Shown here piece after piece: positions 9,750 through 19,200 of a stretch of 52,392 nucleotides of DNA (position 1 is its first letter; the number at the start of each line of letters is the position of its first letter). Where the stretch lies: assembly GCA_029213195.1 (NCBI GenBank), contig JARGNI010000040.1:1-52392 (forward strand). Reading direction: 5' to 3'. The notes beneath the pieces were generated by a model, which did not search any database, was not told the origin of the DNA, and saw nothing but the letters and a program-made list of their open reading frames with translations. The DNA is from Verrucomicrobiales bacterium. Lineage in GTDB: Bacteria > Verrucomicrobiota > Verrucomicrobiia > Verrucomicrobiales > DEV007. Both the position numbers and the translations under genes were made by a program.

Positions 9750-10355
9750 ATGACAGATAGGTGCGCCAGATCGAGTCCTCGCGGCTTCTCGATTTTTGAA
9801 CTCTTGGTGATTCTTGCTTTGATCACCTTGATCGCGGCGTGGTCTGTCCCTGCGCTCATTCCAACGATTCAATCGCGATCGCTCACTGCGGCCGCTGATC
9901 AGTTCGAGCAAGACATGGGAAGAGCTTGCCAGGTTGCGATGGCTGAGGATGTGGTCGTGGATGTCGAGTTCATTCGGGTTGTCAGGAACGGAGAGCGGGA
10001 TCCGAAATTTGTGGGCTACGCGTTCTGGAAGTGGTTGTCAGATGGAGAGAGGTATCCCTTGGGAAAAACGGAATGGCTGGCCGATGGCTTTGTCTTCGGC
10101 GAATCTCATTCGACTCTCTTGCGAGATGGGGCTTCCGAGAGGGAGACACGGGTCTTCTCAGAGTTGGAGCAAACCGGCGAAGTCGTTCGGTTTTCCATCT
10201 TTCCGAATGGAGAAACGAGTCTTCCCAGTCGTTCCGATCAAGACAATTGGCACGTGACGATCTATCGGGATTCGAATAGGCAGGCGTTGCCTGACAATTT
10301 CGTCGCCTTCCGTATCAACCAGACGAATGCTCACGTGATTAGTTACCAACCCTAG
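9750..10355 (+). CDS. Verru_Chthon cassette protein D (pseudopilin, GspH-like)
   Basis: 201-residue protein starting at ATG 9750, with a prepilin signal G|FSIFELLVILALITLIAAW and Glu at +5. The next segment (helix continuing to ADQFEQDMGRACQVAM) and the following beta-rich domain resemble GspH/FimT-type minor pseudopilins. It is the last gene of the four-gene cassette; the order A-B-C-D is intact. A 27-bp gap separates it from C. The product would sit in the inner membrane until processed and assembled. Function remains unknown. Confidence 0.9.
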   Translation: MTDRCARSSPRGFSIFELLVILALITLIAAWSVPALIPTIQSRSLTAAADQFEQDMGRACQVAMAEDVVVDVEFIRVVRNGERDPKFVGYAFWKWLSDGERYPLGKTEWLADGFVFGESHSTLLRDGASERETRVFSELEQTGEVVRFSIFPNGETSLPSRSDQDNWHVTIYRDSNRQALPDNFVAFRINQTNAHVISYQP

Positions 10356-10458
10356 AGGGAGTTGTGGCGGAGCGTGAGCGGTTCCTGCAGAGCTACGAAG
10401 TTTCCAGGTCTGGAGCGAGACTGGATGGCCTCAAGCCGTCCGGAGGTGGAATCTCGAT

Positions 10459-10475
10459 GTGGATTTTTGCTATGG
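10459..10475 (+). promoter_or_regulatory. 17-bp motif upstream of the PEP-hydrolase-like gene
   Basis: GTGGATTTTTGCTATGG ends 32 nt before the ATG at 10508. A CGATAG hexamer lies 17 nt after the motif. The copy at 42855 shows the same motif, the same 17-nt spacing to CGATAG and the same 32-nt distance to its start codon, suggesting a shared promoter or operator layout. Confidence 0.5.
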
Positions 10476-10507
10476 CAGGTCCAATTTGATTTCGATAGGT
10501 TCCCGGT

Positions 10508-11377
10508 ATGCCAAATCCATGGACCGGAGTCGGAAACCCCTACACGAGGGAAGAAGTTATTGAGCGTCTTCGCGACACGCTAGCAAAAGGCGAATCGATC
10601 ATCGCCGCAGGAGCTGGAACGGGAATCAGTGCCAAGTTCATTGAAAAGGGCGGAGCCGATCTGATCATCATCTACAACTCAGGTCGTTATCGAATGATGG
10701 GACATGGCTCGATCGCCGGGATGATGGGGTATGGCGATGCCAATGGGGTCGCCATGGAAATCGGTGAATACGAAGTGTTGCCGGTCGTGGAAGAGATTCC
10801 GGTCATCTGCGGAGTGCATTGCACCGACCCGCGTCGACGGATGTGGCACTGGCTGCAACAGGTGAAGTCGATGGGATTTTCCGGGATGAACAATTTCCCA
10901 ACTCACTCAATCATTGACGGAGACTTTCGTCAGCAGCTCGAAGAGACAGGGATGGGGACCTACAAGGAGGTTGAGACCGTGGCTCTCGCCCGAAAGATGG
11001 ACATTTTCTCCATCGTCTACGTGGCCTCGCCCCAGGAGGCCAAGGATATGGCCGAAGCGGGAGCCGATGTGATTATCGCGCACGTCGGCTGTACCGTGGG
11101 AGGCTCGATCGGAGTGACGGATGCCGCGATGACTCTCGATGATGCTGCCCAGGCAACACAGGAGATTATCGATGCAGGCAACACAGTTCGTGACGACGTC
11201 ATCTATCTTTCGCACGGCGGTCCCATCGCGACGCCGTCGGATGCGGCCTTTATCAACGAACGAACCGATGCTGTCGGTTTTGTAGGCGCCTCCAGCTTGG
11301 AGCGGATGGCCGTGGAGGAGTCCCTGACCAATTTGACCAAGGAATTCAAAGCAATCCCCCTGAAGCGCACCTCCTGA
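10508..11377 (+). CDS. phosphoenolpyruvate hydrolase-family TIM-barrel protein
   Basis: 289-residue cytosolic protein of the PEP-hydrolase-like TIM-barrel family, which corresponds to the C-terminal half of the plant Tm-1 protein. Family landmarks seen include GAGTGISAKFIEKGGADLI, IYNSGRYRMMG, GVHCTDPRR, GMNNFPTH and IIAHVGCTVGGSIG. Barrel-like spacing of these loop motifs and the length fit the family. The gene ends 4 nt before the Tm-1-like ATP-binding gene, so the pair is an operon. A hydrolase activity has been suggested for the family, but the physiological substrate is not established. Confidence 0.92.
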   Translation: MPNPWTGVGNPYTREEVIERLRDTLAKGESIIAAGAGTGISAKFIEKGGADLIIIYNSGRYRMMGHGSIAGMMGYGDANGVAMEIGEYEVLPVVEEIPVICGVHCTDPRRRMWHWLQQVKSMGFSGMNNFPTHSIIDGDFRQQLEETGMGTYKEVETVALARKMDIFSIVYVASPQEAKDMAEAGADVIIAHVGCTVGGSIGVTDAAMTLDDAAQATQEIIDAGNTVRDDVIYLSHGGPIATPSDAAFINERTDAVGFVGASSLERMAVEESLTNLTKEFKAIPLKRTS

Positions 11378-11381
11378 GAAA

Positions 11382-12599
11382 ATGAGTGAAAGCAACAAGA
11401 TCATCGCCGTCCTGGGAACTCTCGACTCGAAGGGCGAAGAACATGCCTATGTGGCCGAGTTGATTCGCCAAAGAGGACACACCCCACTCCTGATCGATGT
11501 AGGAACGGGCTCCGAGCCGACCGTCGAGCCCGATGTTTCCCGGTTCGAGGTTGCCGCTGCCGGAGGAGTCGATCTCGAAGCCTTGATGGCACGCCAGGAT
11601 CGTGGCGAATGTGTCACGGCGATGAGTGAAGCCGCTCCCAAACTCGTCGCGAAACTCGCGGCAGAAGGGAAGATCGACGGAATCCTCTCGCTCGGTGGAG
11701 GCGGGGGGACCGCACTTGGTTCCGGCGCTATGCGAGGACTTCCCGTCGGTTTTCCGAAGGTCATGGTTTCGACCCTCGCGAGTGGAAATACGGCCCACTA
11801 TGTCGGCTCGAAGGACATTACGATGATTCCCAGTATTGTCGATGTGGCGGGACTGAATCGGATTTCCAAGATCATCTTCGCCCGCGCTGTCGGTGCGATC
11901 TGTGGAATGGTCGAGTCGGAGATTGCCGAAGACGGCGAGGACCGGCCACTGATCGCCGCAAGCATGTTTGGCAATACCACGGATTGTGTCGACGCGGCTC
12001 GGGCGATTCTCGAAGAAGCGGGTTACGAAGTGCTCGTCTTTCACGCCACGGGAACGGGTGGGAAGACGATGGAGACGCTCATCGAGGATGGGATGATTTC
12101 CGGGGTTCTCGACATCACCACGACCGAATGGGCTGACGAACTCGTTGGGGGAACCTTGTCGGCCGGACCCACCCGGCTTGAAGCTGCAGGGAAGGCGGGA
12201 GTTCCTGCCATTGTCACTCCTGGGTGTCTTGATATGGCCAATTTTGGAGCGCGCGAGACCGTGCCCGAGAAATACGAAGGTCGGAATTTTTACATCCACA
12301 ATCCCCAGGTGACACTCATGCGAACGACTCCGGAGGAGTGCGCCGAACTCGGGAAGATTCTCGCCGAGAAGGTCAATGCCTACACTGCGCCGGTCACTGT
12401 GCTCCTTCCGACCAAGGCAATCAGCATCATCAGTGCAGAAGGGCAGGCATTCTATGATGCCGAGGCCGATGCCTCGTTGTTCTCTGCGATCAAGGAGAAC
12501 CTTTCCGACTCTATCGAACTGATCGAAGTCGATGCCGAGATCAACGATCCGGAGTTCTCCCAGGCCTGTGCCGAGGCCCTGTTGAAACATCTCGGCTAG
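11382..12599 (+). CDS. Tm-1-like ATP-binding (UPF0261) protein
   Basis: 405-residue protein of the UPF0261 family, equivalent to the N-terminal ATP-binding half of plant Tm-1. Visible family features are AVLGTLDSKGEEHAYVAELI at the N-terminus, a glycine-rich loop LGGGGGTALGSGAM, VMVSTLASGNTAHYVGSKD, FHATGTGGKTME and the C-terminal LLPTKAISIIS segment. Immediately downstream of the TIM-barrel partner gene. In some organisms the two are one polypeptide, so they probably act as a complex. Substrate unknown. Confidence 0.93.
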   Translation: MSESNKIIAVLGTLDSKGEEHAYVAELIRQRGHTPLLIDVGTGSEPTVEPDVSRFEVAAAGGVDLEALMARQDRGECVTAMSEAAPKLVAKLAAEGKIDGILSLGGGGGTALGSGAMRGLPVGFPKVMVSTLASGNTAHYVGSKDITMIPSIVDVAGLNRISKIIFARAVGAICGMVESEIAEDGEDRPLIAASMFGNTTDCVDAARAILEEAGYEVLVFHATGTGGKTMETLIEDGMISGVLDITTTEWADELVGGTLSAGPTRLEAAGKAGVPAIVTPGCLDMANFGARETVPEKYEGRNFYIHNPQVTLMRTTPEECAELGKILAEKVNAYTAPVTVLLPTKAISIISAEGQAFYDAEADASLFSAIKENLSDSIELIEVDAEINDPEFSQACAEALLKHLG

Positions 12600-12610
12600 G
12601 GGCGAAAGCT

Positions 12611-12653
12611 ATTCGCGCAATTCGCGCCCATTCTTTTCCATTCGCGTTAAGAT
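12611..12653 (+). repeat. TTCGCG-rich dispersed repeat, copy 1 (forward)
   Basis: Contains ATTCGCG three times around a CCATTC core and a TTTTCCATTCGCGTTA end. It sits directly before the GxxExxY start and is mirrored by an inverted copy at 13039-13079. Related copies lie at 13181, 13640-13727, 25296 and 25428. Confidence 0.85.
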
Positions 12654-12660
12654 CTCCTCC

Positions 12661-13059
12661 ATGAAGTTCAACGATGACAGCTACGAAATCATCGGTGCCG
12701 CTATGGAAGTTCACACTGAAATGGGGCCTGGATTGCGAGAAAAGCCGTATGAGAAAGCGATGGTGATCGCTTTGCGTGAAAAGGGGTTTCGTGTCGAACC
12801 GCAAAAGGCGTATCCAATCTATTTCCGCGAACAGATCGTGGGAGACTGTATTCCGGACATCACCATCGACTCTAAGGTCCTGATTGACGCAAAATCGGTC
12901 GAAAAGATCGGTGGAAACGAGATGGCTCAGATGCTCAACTATTTACGGATTGCTGAGCTTGGCTTGGGCTTGGTGATAAATTTTAAGAATCCGAAGCTGG
13001 AATGGAAGCGAGTTGTCATGGAACGGTTTTTGGAGGGGAACGCGAATGAAAAGGAATGA
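12661..13059 (+). CDS. GxxExxY protein (PD-(D/E)XK nuclease-like)
   Basis: 132-residue small protein. The family motif is seen as GAAMEVHTEMGPGLREKPYEKA (split here as G-P-G-L-x-E-x-x-Y, about residues 22-30). A PD-(D/E)XK-like core follows: an Asp in GDCIPDITID and a D-A-K in VLIDAKSVE, then a Gln/Asn-containing helix MAQMLNYLRI. The function of GxxExxY proteins is unknown; a nuclease fold is proposed for the family. The ATG follows TCTCCTCC. The gene is bracketed by 40-bp inverted TTCGCG repeats, the second overlapping its 3' end, which hints that gene plus repeats move or spread as one unit. Confidence 0.9.
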   Translation: MKFNDDSYEIIGAAMEVHTEMGPGLREKPYEKAMVIALREKGFRVEPQKAYPIYFREQIVGDCIPDITIDSKVLIDAKSVEKIGGNEMAQMLNYLRIAELGLGLVINFKNPKLEWKRVVMERFLEGNANEKE

Positions 13060-13079
13060 ACGCGAATGACGCGAATATC
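13039..13079 (-). repeat. TTCGCG-rich dispersed repeat, copy 2 (inverted)
   Basis: Reverse complement resembles copy 1 closely (ATTCGCG, CATTCGCG, CATTCCTTTTCATTCGCG in order). It overlaps the last 21 bp of the GxxExxY gene, so the protein's C-terminus is encoded by the repeat. Confidence 0.85.
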
Positions 13080-13180
13080 CAAACGTGCAGTCGAAGGGGA
13101 ACTGCAATCCGCACTGTCAATGCTCTTTCGCACCTTTGCCCCTGAGAAGGCGACCCAGATCCTTTATCCGCAAACCAAGC

Positions 13181-13220
13181 CATTCGCGAAATTCGCGCCC
13201 ATTCTTTAACATTCGCGTTT
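13181..13220 (+). repeat. TTCGCG-rich dispersed repeat, copy 3 (forward)
   Basis: CATTCGCGAAATTCGCGCCC followed by an ATTCTTTAACATTCGCGTTT end; same orientation as copy 1. It lies about 40 bp upstream of the Dabb gene. Confidence 0.82.
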
Positions 13221-13262
13221 CAGTCGCAGTCACTAATTCTATCAAATCAAACCACCAAAGAT

Positions 13263-13571
13263 ATGCCACAAGTAAAACACTACGGATGCTTTCAATTCAA
13301 AGAAGGAACTTCGCAATCCACGATCGACGAATGCTTCACCGCGATGGAGGGCATGGTCGGATCGATCCCCGGTCTGCTCGATTTTCACTACGGTCCTTAT
13401 GATTCCGCGGAGGGTCTCAATGACGACTACACCCATGGTTTCATCATGACCTTCGAGAGCCCGCAGGCTCGTGACGAGTATCTGCCCCATCCGCATCATG
13501 AGGAGGTGAAGGACGTCGTTGTTCCCAACCTGGAGCGAGTCGTCGTCTTCGACTTCAACATGCCCGAGTGA
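13263..13571 (+). CDS. Dabb family (stress-responsive A/B barrel) protein
   Basis: 102-residue protein matching the dimeric alpha/beta barrel (Dabb) fold: a first strand KHYGCFQFKEG, a helix with ECFTAMEGMVGSIPGL, the FHYGPYDSAEG loop, a second strand GFIMTFES followed by YLPHPHHEEV and a terminal strand VVVFDFNM. Such proteins are small, cytosolic and stress- or metabolism-linked, without a common catalytic activity. It stands alone between two repeat patches and upstream of a sulfatase gene. No promoter could be seen. Confidence 0.9.
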   Translation: MPQVKHYGCFQFKEGTSQSTIDECFTAMEGMVGSIPGLLDFHYGPYDSAEGLNDDYTHGFIMTFESPQARDEYLPHPHHEEVKDVVVPNLERVVVFDFNMPE

Positions 13572-13639
13572 TTTGGCGAAGGAGAGAATGAGGGGGGAGC
13601 TAATTGAAGAGAGTGGCGTCGCCACCGGTCAATTTGCTT

Positions 13640-13727
13640 CATTCTCGAAAATTCTTTTTCATTCGCGTTGAAAGCGAATGGGCCTTTCACGCGAATGCAA
13701 AGAAATAGCCGCGAATTTCGCGAATAG
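13640..13727. repeat. TTCGCG-rich repeats, head-to-head pair with hairpin
   Basis: A forward copy (13640-13675, partly degenerate) is followed by an inverted copy (13689-13727). The middle forms a hairpin, CATTCGC with GCGAATG (about 13660-13680). The pair fills most of the 185-bp space between the Dabb gene and the sulfatase gene. Confidence 0.75.
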
Positions 13728-13756
13728 ATCACAAGATTGAACGAAATTTACTTTAT

Positions 13757-15793
13757 ATGAAGCGCCTCTACCAAACACTCATTCTCCTCACGCTGCTGCT
13801 TTCGTCGTCGTTCGCCTCCGACACCCCTAACATCGTCCTCATTTTTGCCGACGATCTCGGCTATGGCGATCTCAGTTGCTATGGCGCAACAAAGCTAAAG
13901 ACGCCGAATATCGACAGGCTCGCGGAGGAAGGGCGGAAGTTCACGGATGCCCATTCTGCGTCCGCCGTCTGCACACCGTCTCGCTACGCCCTGGTTACGG
14001 GGGAATACCCGCATCGCCGAGGACTGAGCAGACCCGTCTTCCTGAAGACCGGTCTCGTCATCGACACGGAGAGACAGACGATCGCCGATCTCCTGAAAGA
14101 CGCGGGCTATGCAACGGCCTGCATTGGCAAGTGGCATCTCGGCTTTGGCAAACAGACGCCGAACTGGAATGGAGATCTAAAACCTGGACCACTGGAGCTC
14201 GGGTTTGATTACTACTTTGGGGTGCCGGTGGTCAATAGTCACCCTCCTTTCGTGTATGTGGAGAATCACCGGGTTGTCGGGCTCGTGGAAGACGACCCTT
14301 TCGTCTACGGCAAGAAGGCGAAGACACGAGAGTTCTTCGAAAAGATGGGAGCGAACCAGATCGGCGGAGCGGATGCTGCTCACGCGCTCTACGATGACGA
14401 AGCCGTGGGGACGACGCTTACGGAGAAATCGGTCGAGTGGATCAAGGAACGGGGAAAGGATCCGTTCTTCCTTTTTCTCTCCACGACGAACATTCACCAT
14501 CCCTTTACTCCCGCTCCCCGATTCCAGGGGACCAGCGAATGCGGGCCTTACGGAGATTTCGTTCATGAACTCGACTGGATGGTCGGAGAGGTCATGAAGA
14601 CGCTCGAGGAACAGGGCGTGGCGGACAATACCCTCGTCATTTTCACAAGTGATAACGGCGGCATGTTCAATGTTGGCGGGCAGAATGCCTGGGATGCGGG
14701 ACACCGGCTCAACGGCGAGTTGCTGGGCTTCAAGTTCGGTGCCTGGGAGGGGGGACATCGTGTGCCCTTCATCGCGCGATGGCCGGGGCAGATCGAGGCC
14801 GGTAGCACCTCCGATCAACTGATTTCCAATATCGACCTCATGGCTACTTTCGCGGCCCTGGCTGGAGGCGAGCTTAAACAGGGGCAGGGGCCAGACAGCG
14901 TGAATGTTCTGCCCGCTCTTACCGGAGATCCGGAGAACCCTCTCCGCGATCACCTCGTGCTTTCACCCAGCAAGCCGACACATCTCTCGATTCGAAAAGG
15001 AAAATGGATGTATATCGGCGCGCAGGGTAGCGGCGGATTCACCGCAGCGAAGCGGGGTGCCCATGCCTTCGGCGGTCCAGCTGCGATTTCCTATGCCGGC
15101 TACCAGAACAGCGACATCGAGAACGGGAAGATCAAGCCGGGCGCTCCACCAGTGCAACTTTACGATCTCGAAAAAGATCCCCAGCAGACCACCAATCTAT
15201 ACAACGAACACCCGGAAGTCGTCGAGGAACTGCGCACGCTGCTCAAGCAATACGCTCCGACTTCAGCTCAGCGTCAGTCGGGCAGGGCCGTGGCAAAGTA
15301 CGATGAATTCCAACCGCTCGGGAACCTTCGATTCACGTTTGAAACCGGCAAGCTCGAAGGTTGGACCGTGGTTGAGGGGCAGGACGGTCCGACGATTTCG
15401 GGAGAAAAGGCACTCCCGAAGCACACCGGACGTCCTTTCAACCGCCAGGGAAAATTTCATCTCACGACCATCGCGACCCGAAAGGGTTTTACCGATGAAC
15501 ACCAGGCGGTATTTCAATCCCCTCCCTTTGTCATCGAAGGGAGCCAGGCCAGCTTTCTCGCCTCTGGCGGATTCGACCCGGAAAATCTCTATATCGGACT
15601 CGTCGATGGGGAGACGAAAGAAGTGCTGTGTTCCGCGGGCGGTGCCGGAGGACCGCAGATGAAACGAACGACGTGGGATGTGAGTCCGTGGAAAGGAAAG
15701 ACGGTCTATCTCGAGGTCGTCGACCGCAATACGGAAGGCTGGGGGCACCTGACTTTTGACGACTTTTCAGTGAAGGGAAAGCTTGCCGAGTAG
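13757..15793 (+). CDS. secreted S1-type sulfatase with C-terminal beta-sandwich
   Basis: 678 residues. Signal peptide about 1-20. Sulfatase N-terminal metal-binding strand NIVLIFADDLGYGDLSCYG, then the formylglycine motif CTPSRYALVTG with Cys72, the GKWHLG motif, and a late metal-site FTSDNGG. The catalytic domain ends near residue 505. A beta-sandwich of about 165 residues follows (starting LRFTFETGKLEGW, ending WGHLTFDDFSVKG), like the accessory jelly-roll domains of glycosidases. The same domain recurs in the two multi-domain proteins of this window. It releases sulfate from an unknown sulfated glycan in the periplasm or outside. The next gene's first half is a close relative, suggesting tandem duplication. 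Confidence 0.93.
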   Translation: MKRLYQTLILLTLLLSSSFASDTPNIVLIFADDLGYGDLSCYGATKLKTPNIDRLAEEGRKFTDAHSASAVCTPSRYALVTGEYPHRRGLSRPVFLKTGLVIDTERQTIADLLKDAGYATACIGKWHLGFGKQTPNWNGDLKPGPLELGFDYYFGVPVVNSHPPFVYVENHRVVGLVEDDPFVYGKKAKTREFFEKMGANQIGGADAAHALYDDEAVGTTLTEKSVEWIKERGKDPFFLFLSTTNIHHPFTPAPRFQGTSECGPYGDFVHELDWMVGEVMKTLEEQGVADNTLVIFTSDNGGMFNVGGQNAWDAGHRLNGELLGFKFGAWEGGHRVPFIARWPGQIEAGSTSDQLISNIDLMATFAALAGGELKQGQGPDSVNVLPALTGDPENPLRDHLVLSPSKPTHLSIRKGKWMYIGAQGSGGFTAAKRGAHAFGGPAAISYAGYQNSDIENGKIKPGAPPVQLYDLEKDPQQTTNLYNEHPEVVEELRTLLKQYAPTSAQRQSGRAVAKYDEFQPLGNLRFTFETGKLEGWTVVEGQDGPTISGEKALPKHTGRPFNRQGKFHLTTIATRKGFTDEHQAVFQSPPFVIEGSQASFLASGGFDPENLYIGLVDGETKEVLCSAGGAGGPQMKRTTWDVSPWKGKTVYLEVVDRNTEGWGHLTFDDFSVKGKLAE

Positions 15794-16205
15794 AACGAGA
15801 CGGATTTGGTGTCGACGCAACGAAAGCCGGGATTTACCCTATCCGCGTTCAATCGCATCACTTCGCGTATCCGAAGTGAGTTGCTTTCGGGGCTTGCGAG
15901 CGCTGCCTAGACCGCTTCTCAAAAGTCTTTTCGCAAATCGAAGTTTTTTTGGGATGGATGCTAGCTCGCTTCGCTCGAAGTGTGATTTCCATACCGGGCA
16001 GAACTTCCCGTGGCTGCGTTCCTCCTCAGTCGTGGAGCTTGCTCCACTTCTTCGAAGCGCCTTGCCACAGAAAATTCTGACTCGGTCGATTCACGAAAAT
16101 ACTATTGAGAAATGGTCTACATCCGCCAGTTCTCTGAATCCCAAGGTGGATTTTGGATATGGTGTTTTCCGGTGTCTGACCGCACACTGTCTTTCACCTT
16201 CCTAA
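15794..16205. other. 412-bp intergenic region between sulfatase genes
   Basis: No recognisable gene. It holds a small palindrome CTTCGCTCGAAG at about 15969 and, near its right end, a copy of the 17-bp motif (16146). An open frame covers most of it but its translation shows no family features and unusual Arg/Ser content, so it is not called. Confidence 0.5.
16146..16162 (+). promoter_or_regulatory. 17-bp motif upstream of the double sulfatase
   Basis: GTGGATTTTGGATATGG ends 43 nt before the ATG at 16206. It closely matches the copies at 38075 and 42855, which also precede genes for sulfated-glycan breakdown. Confidence 0.5.
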
Positions 16206-19200
16206 ATGCTTATGAAATCCATTGGTCTCGCTCTTTTCCTGGGCGTCTCTCTCTTCTTCGATTCCTTCGTTGTTGGAGAAGAGAATCCGCCTAACATTGT
16301 CCTGATTTTTGCGGATGACTTGGGCTATGGCGATCTTGGTTGCTACGGTGCGACCAAGGTGAAGACGCCGAATATCGATCGGCTCGCGAAAGAGGGGCGG
16401 AAATTCACAGACGCTCACTCTGCCTCCGCCGTTTGCACACCGTCTCGCTATGGATTGCTGACTGGGGAGTATCCTTTCAAAGCCAACAATGGCAAAGGGC
16501 TGTGGGGACCGGCTCCGATCACCTCTCCACTCTTGATTGACCCGGAAACGGTCACGATTGCCGATGTTCTGAAAAAGAGCGGCTACGAAACCGCTGTCTT
16601 CGGCAAGTGGCACCTCGGTTTCAAAGAAGGGAAGAACGATTGGAAGGAGCCACTTCGTCCCGGTCCTCAGGATCTCGGCTTCGACTACTATTTCGGAATG
16701 CCGGTGGTGAACAGTGCTCCGCCGTATGTCTATGTGGAGAACGACAAGGTCGTGGGAGCCGATCCGGACGATCCCCTCGTGTTTGTCGGGAGAAGCGGAA
16801 AGAATGTCACTCCGATCACACCGATTCCTCCGGAAGCAGCGCAGCGCAGCGGGAATCAATTCAGTGGGGCGCTCGAGGCGCACCAACTGTTCAATGACTT
16901 CGAAGTCGGGACCAAGCTGACCGAAAAGGCAACCGAGTGGATCAAGGGGCGAGGGAAAAATCCCTTCTTCGCCTACTTCTCGACCACGAACGTGCACCAC
17001 CCTTTCACGCCAGCAAAGCGATTCCAGGGAACGAGCGAAGCCGGCTGGTATGGAGACTTTGTCCACGAACTCGACTGGATCGTCGGAGAAGTGATGAAAA
17101 GCCTCGAAGACGCGGGCGTCGCTGAGAATACCCTCGTGCTCTTCACGAGTGACAACGGAGGCATGTTCAATCACGGCGGAAGGGAAGCCGCCCGTTTGGG
17201 ACACAAGATCAATGGGGATCTGCTAGGCTCCAAGTTCGGGATCTGGGAGGGCGGGCACCGTGTCCCTTTCATTGCCTGGTGGCCTGGCAAGATCGAAGCC
17301 GGGTCGGTATCCGATCAGCTGTTCTGCAGCGTCGACCTGATTGCTTCCTTCGCGGCATTGACCGGACAGGAACTGGATGACCCGAAGGACAGCATCAACA
17401 TGCTGCCCGCACTGACCGGTGATCCTGAAAAGCCGCTGAGAACGGAGATGTTCATGACCCCGAACAAGGCGACGCACATGGCGCTGAGGAAAGGCAAATG
17501 GATGTTTATCCCGGCGAAGAGCGATGGGGGATTTCGAGGTTCTCAACCGAACCAGCATGCCTGGGGAGGTGCCGCCGTGACAAAACTGGTGGGAACTCCC
17601 AACAGTGATATCGAGAATGGCAAGATCAAGGCGGGGGCGCCACCTGCGCAACTCTATGACCTGGAGGCGGATGTCAATCAGACAAAGAATGTCTACTACG
17701 ATCATCCGGAGCTGACACAGGAACTGGCCGCGGCGATCAAAAAGGCGCGGCAGGATTCGGGTTTCAAAGCGGGAGCCGTATCGAAACCTCGGGCCGCCGG
17801 GGCCGCCAGTGACGGAGGGCCACCTCTCAAAAAATATGATGACTTCAAGCCGGTTGGGAATATCCGCTACAGCTTCGAGTCGGGAACGCTCGACGGTTGG
17901 GAAATCACCGGTGGAAAACTGGGCGAACCCGTGACCGGGCTTCCCGCTCTTGCCGCAAGAAAGGAAGCGCCATTCGCACGGCATGGCAGCCACCATCTTT
18001 CCACGCTCGTGGTCAGCAGGAATAAGCCTCTAGCCGATACGCAAACCGGCGTCGTGAAATCTCCAGCCTTCAAACTGACCGGGGATAAAGTCTCCTTTCT
18101 CGTCGCTGGCGGATTCAACAAAAAGGATCTCTACGTAGCGCTCGTCGATGCAGAATCCAGCCACGTTTTAAAACAATCAGGTGGCTCAAGAGATCACCAG
18201 ATGCGTCGCGTTGTCTGGGACGTGTCAGCGTGGAAAGAACAAACAGTTCGATTCGAAGTCGTCGACCGCATCACTGGCGGCTGGGGCCATCTCAACGTCG
18301 ATGATTTTTCCGCGCAGGGTGAGCTCGTTGCAGCTCCGTCGAAGCCGAAACCGAAAGCTGCTGCGCCACCAGCTCCCGCTCCGAAGAAAGCGGAGAATTT
18401 GCGGGCCGCGACCGACAAGCCCAACTTCATCATCATCTTCGCCGACGACCTCGGCTACGGTGACATCAGTTGCTACAACCCGGACGCGCCCGAAACGCCG
18501 AACCTCGACAAACTCGCCTCCGAAGGTTTCCGCAGCATGGATTTTTTCATTCCCGCCAATGTCTGCAGCCCCTCGCGTGCGGCGCTGTTGACCGGTCGCT
18601 ACCCGATGCGTTGTGGTATGCCCGTCGCTCGGAATGAGGGGCATCCGAAATACAAAAACTACGGATTTTCGTCCGAGGAAATCACCATCCCCGATCTGCT
18701 GGATTCTGCGGATTACCGCTCGCTCATGGTGGGCAAATGGCACATGGGAATGGAAATCGAAGGTTCTCATCCACTCGATGCGGGATTCGACGAGCACCTC
18801 GGAATCCCGAGTAACTACGAAGGCAAACGCGGCCCCACTCACAAGATTCTCTACCGCGGTCGCGAAATCGAAGCGGAAAACGTTCCCTTCACCGCCCTGA
18901 CGAAGCGCTACACCGATGAGGCCGTGAAATTCATCGACGAGCGGAAAGAAGAGCCATTTCTACTGTTTTTCTCCCATCACATTCCGCACACGCCGCACAT
19001 TCCAAGGGAGGAGTTCGCGGGCTCATCCGGGAAAGGGAAATACGGCGACGTAATCCAGGAACTCGATCACAGCACCGGCCGAATCATGAAAGCACTCGCC
19101 TATGCCGGAATCGTTGAGAATACGCTCGTCGTTTTCACCTCCGACAACGGCCCCGGCGGCGCCGGTTCAGCCGGCCCTTTGCGAGGCGGAAAGTTCGGTA

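Noticed and set aside
11346-12590. 414-codon minus-strand frame opposite the Tm-1-like gene
   Set aside because: It is the mirror of a conserved gene; its translation is low in recognisable motifs.
15783-16205. 140-codon frame between the two sulfatase genes
   Set aside because: It overlaps the upstream gene's end, has no ribosome site and shows no family resemblance.
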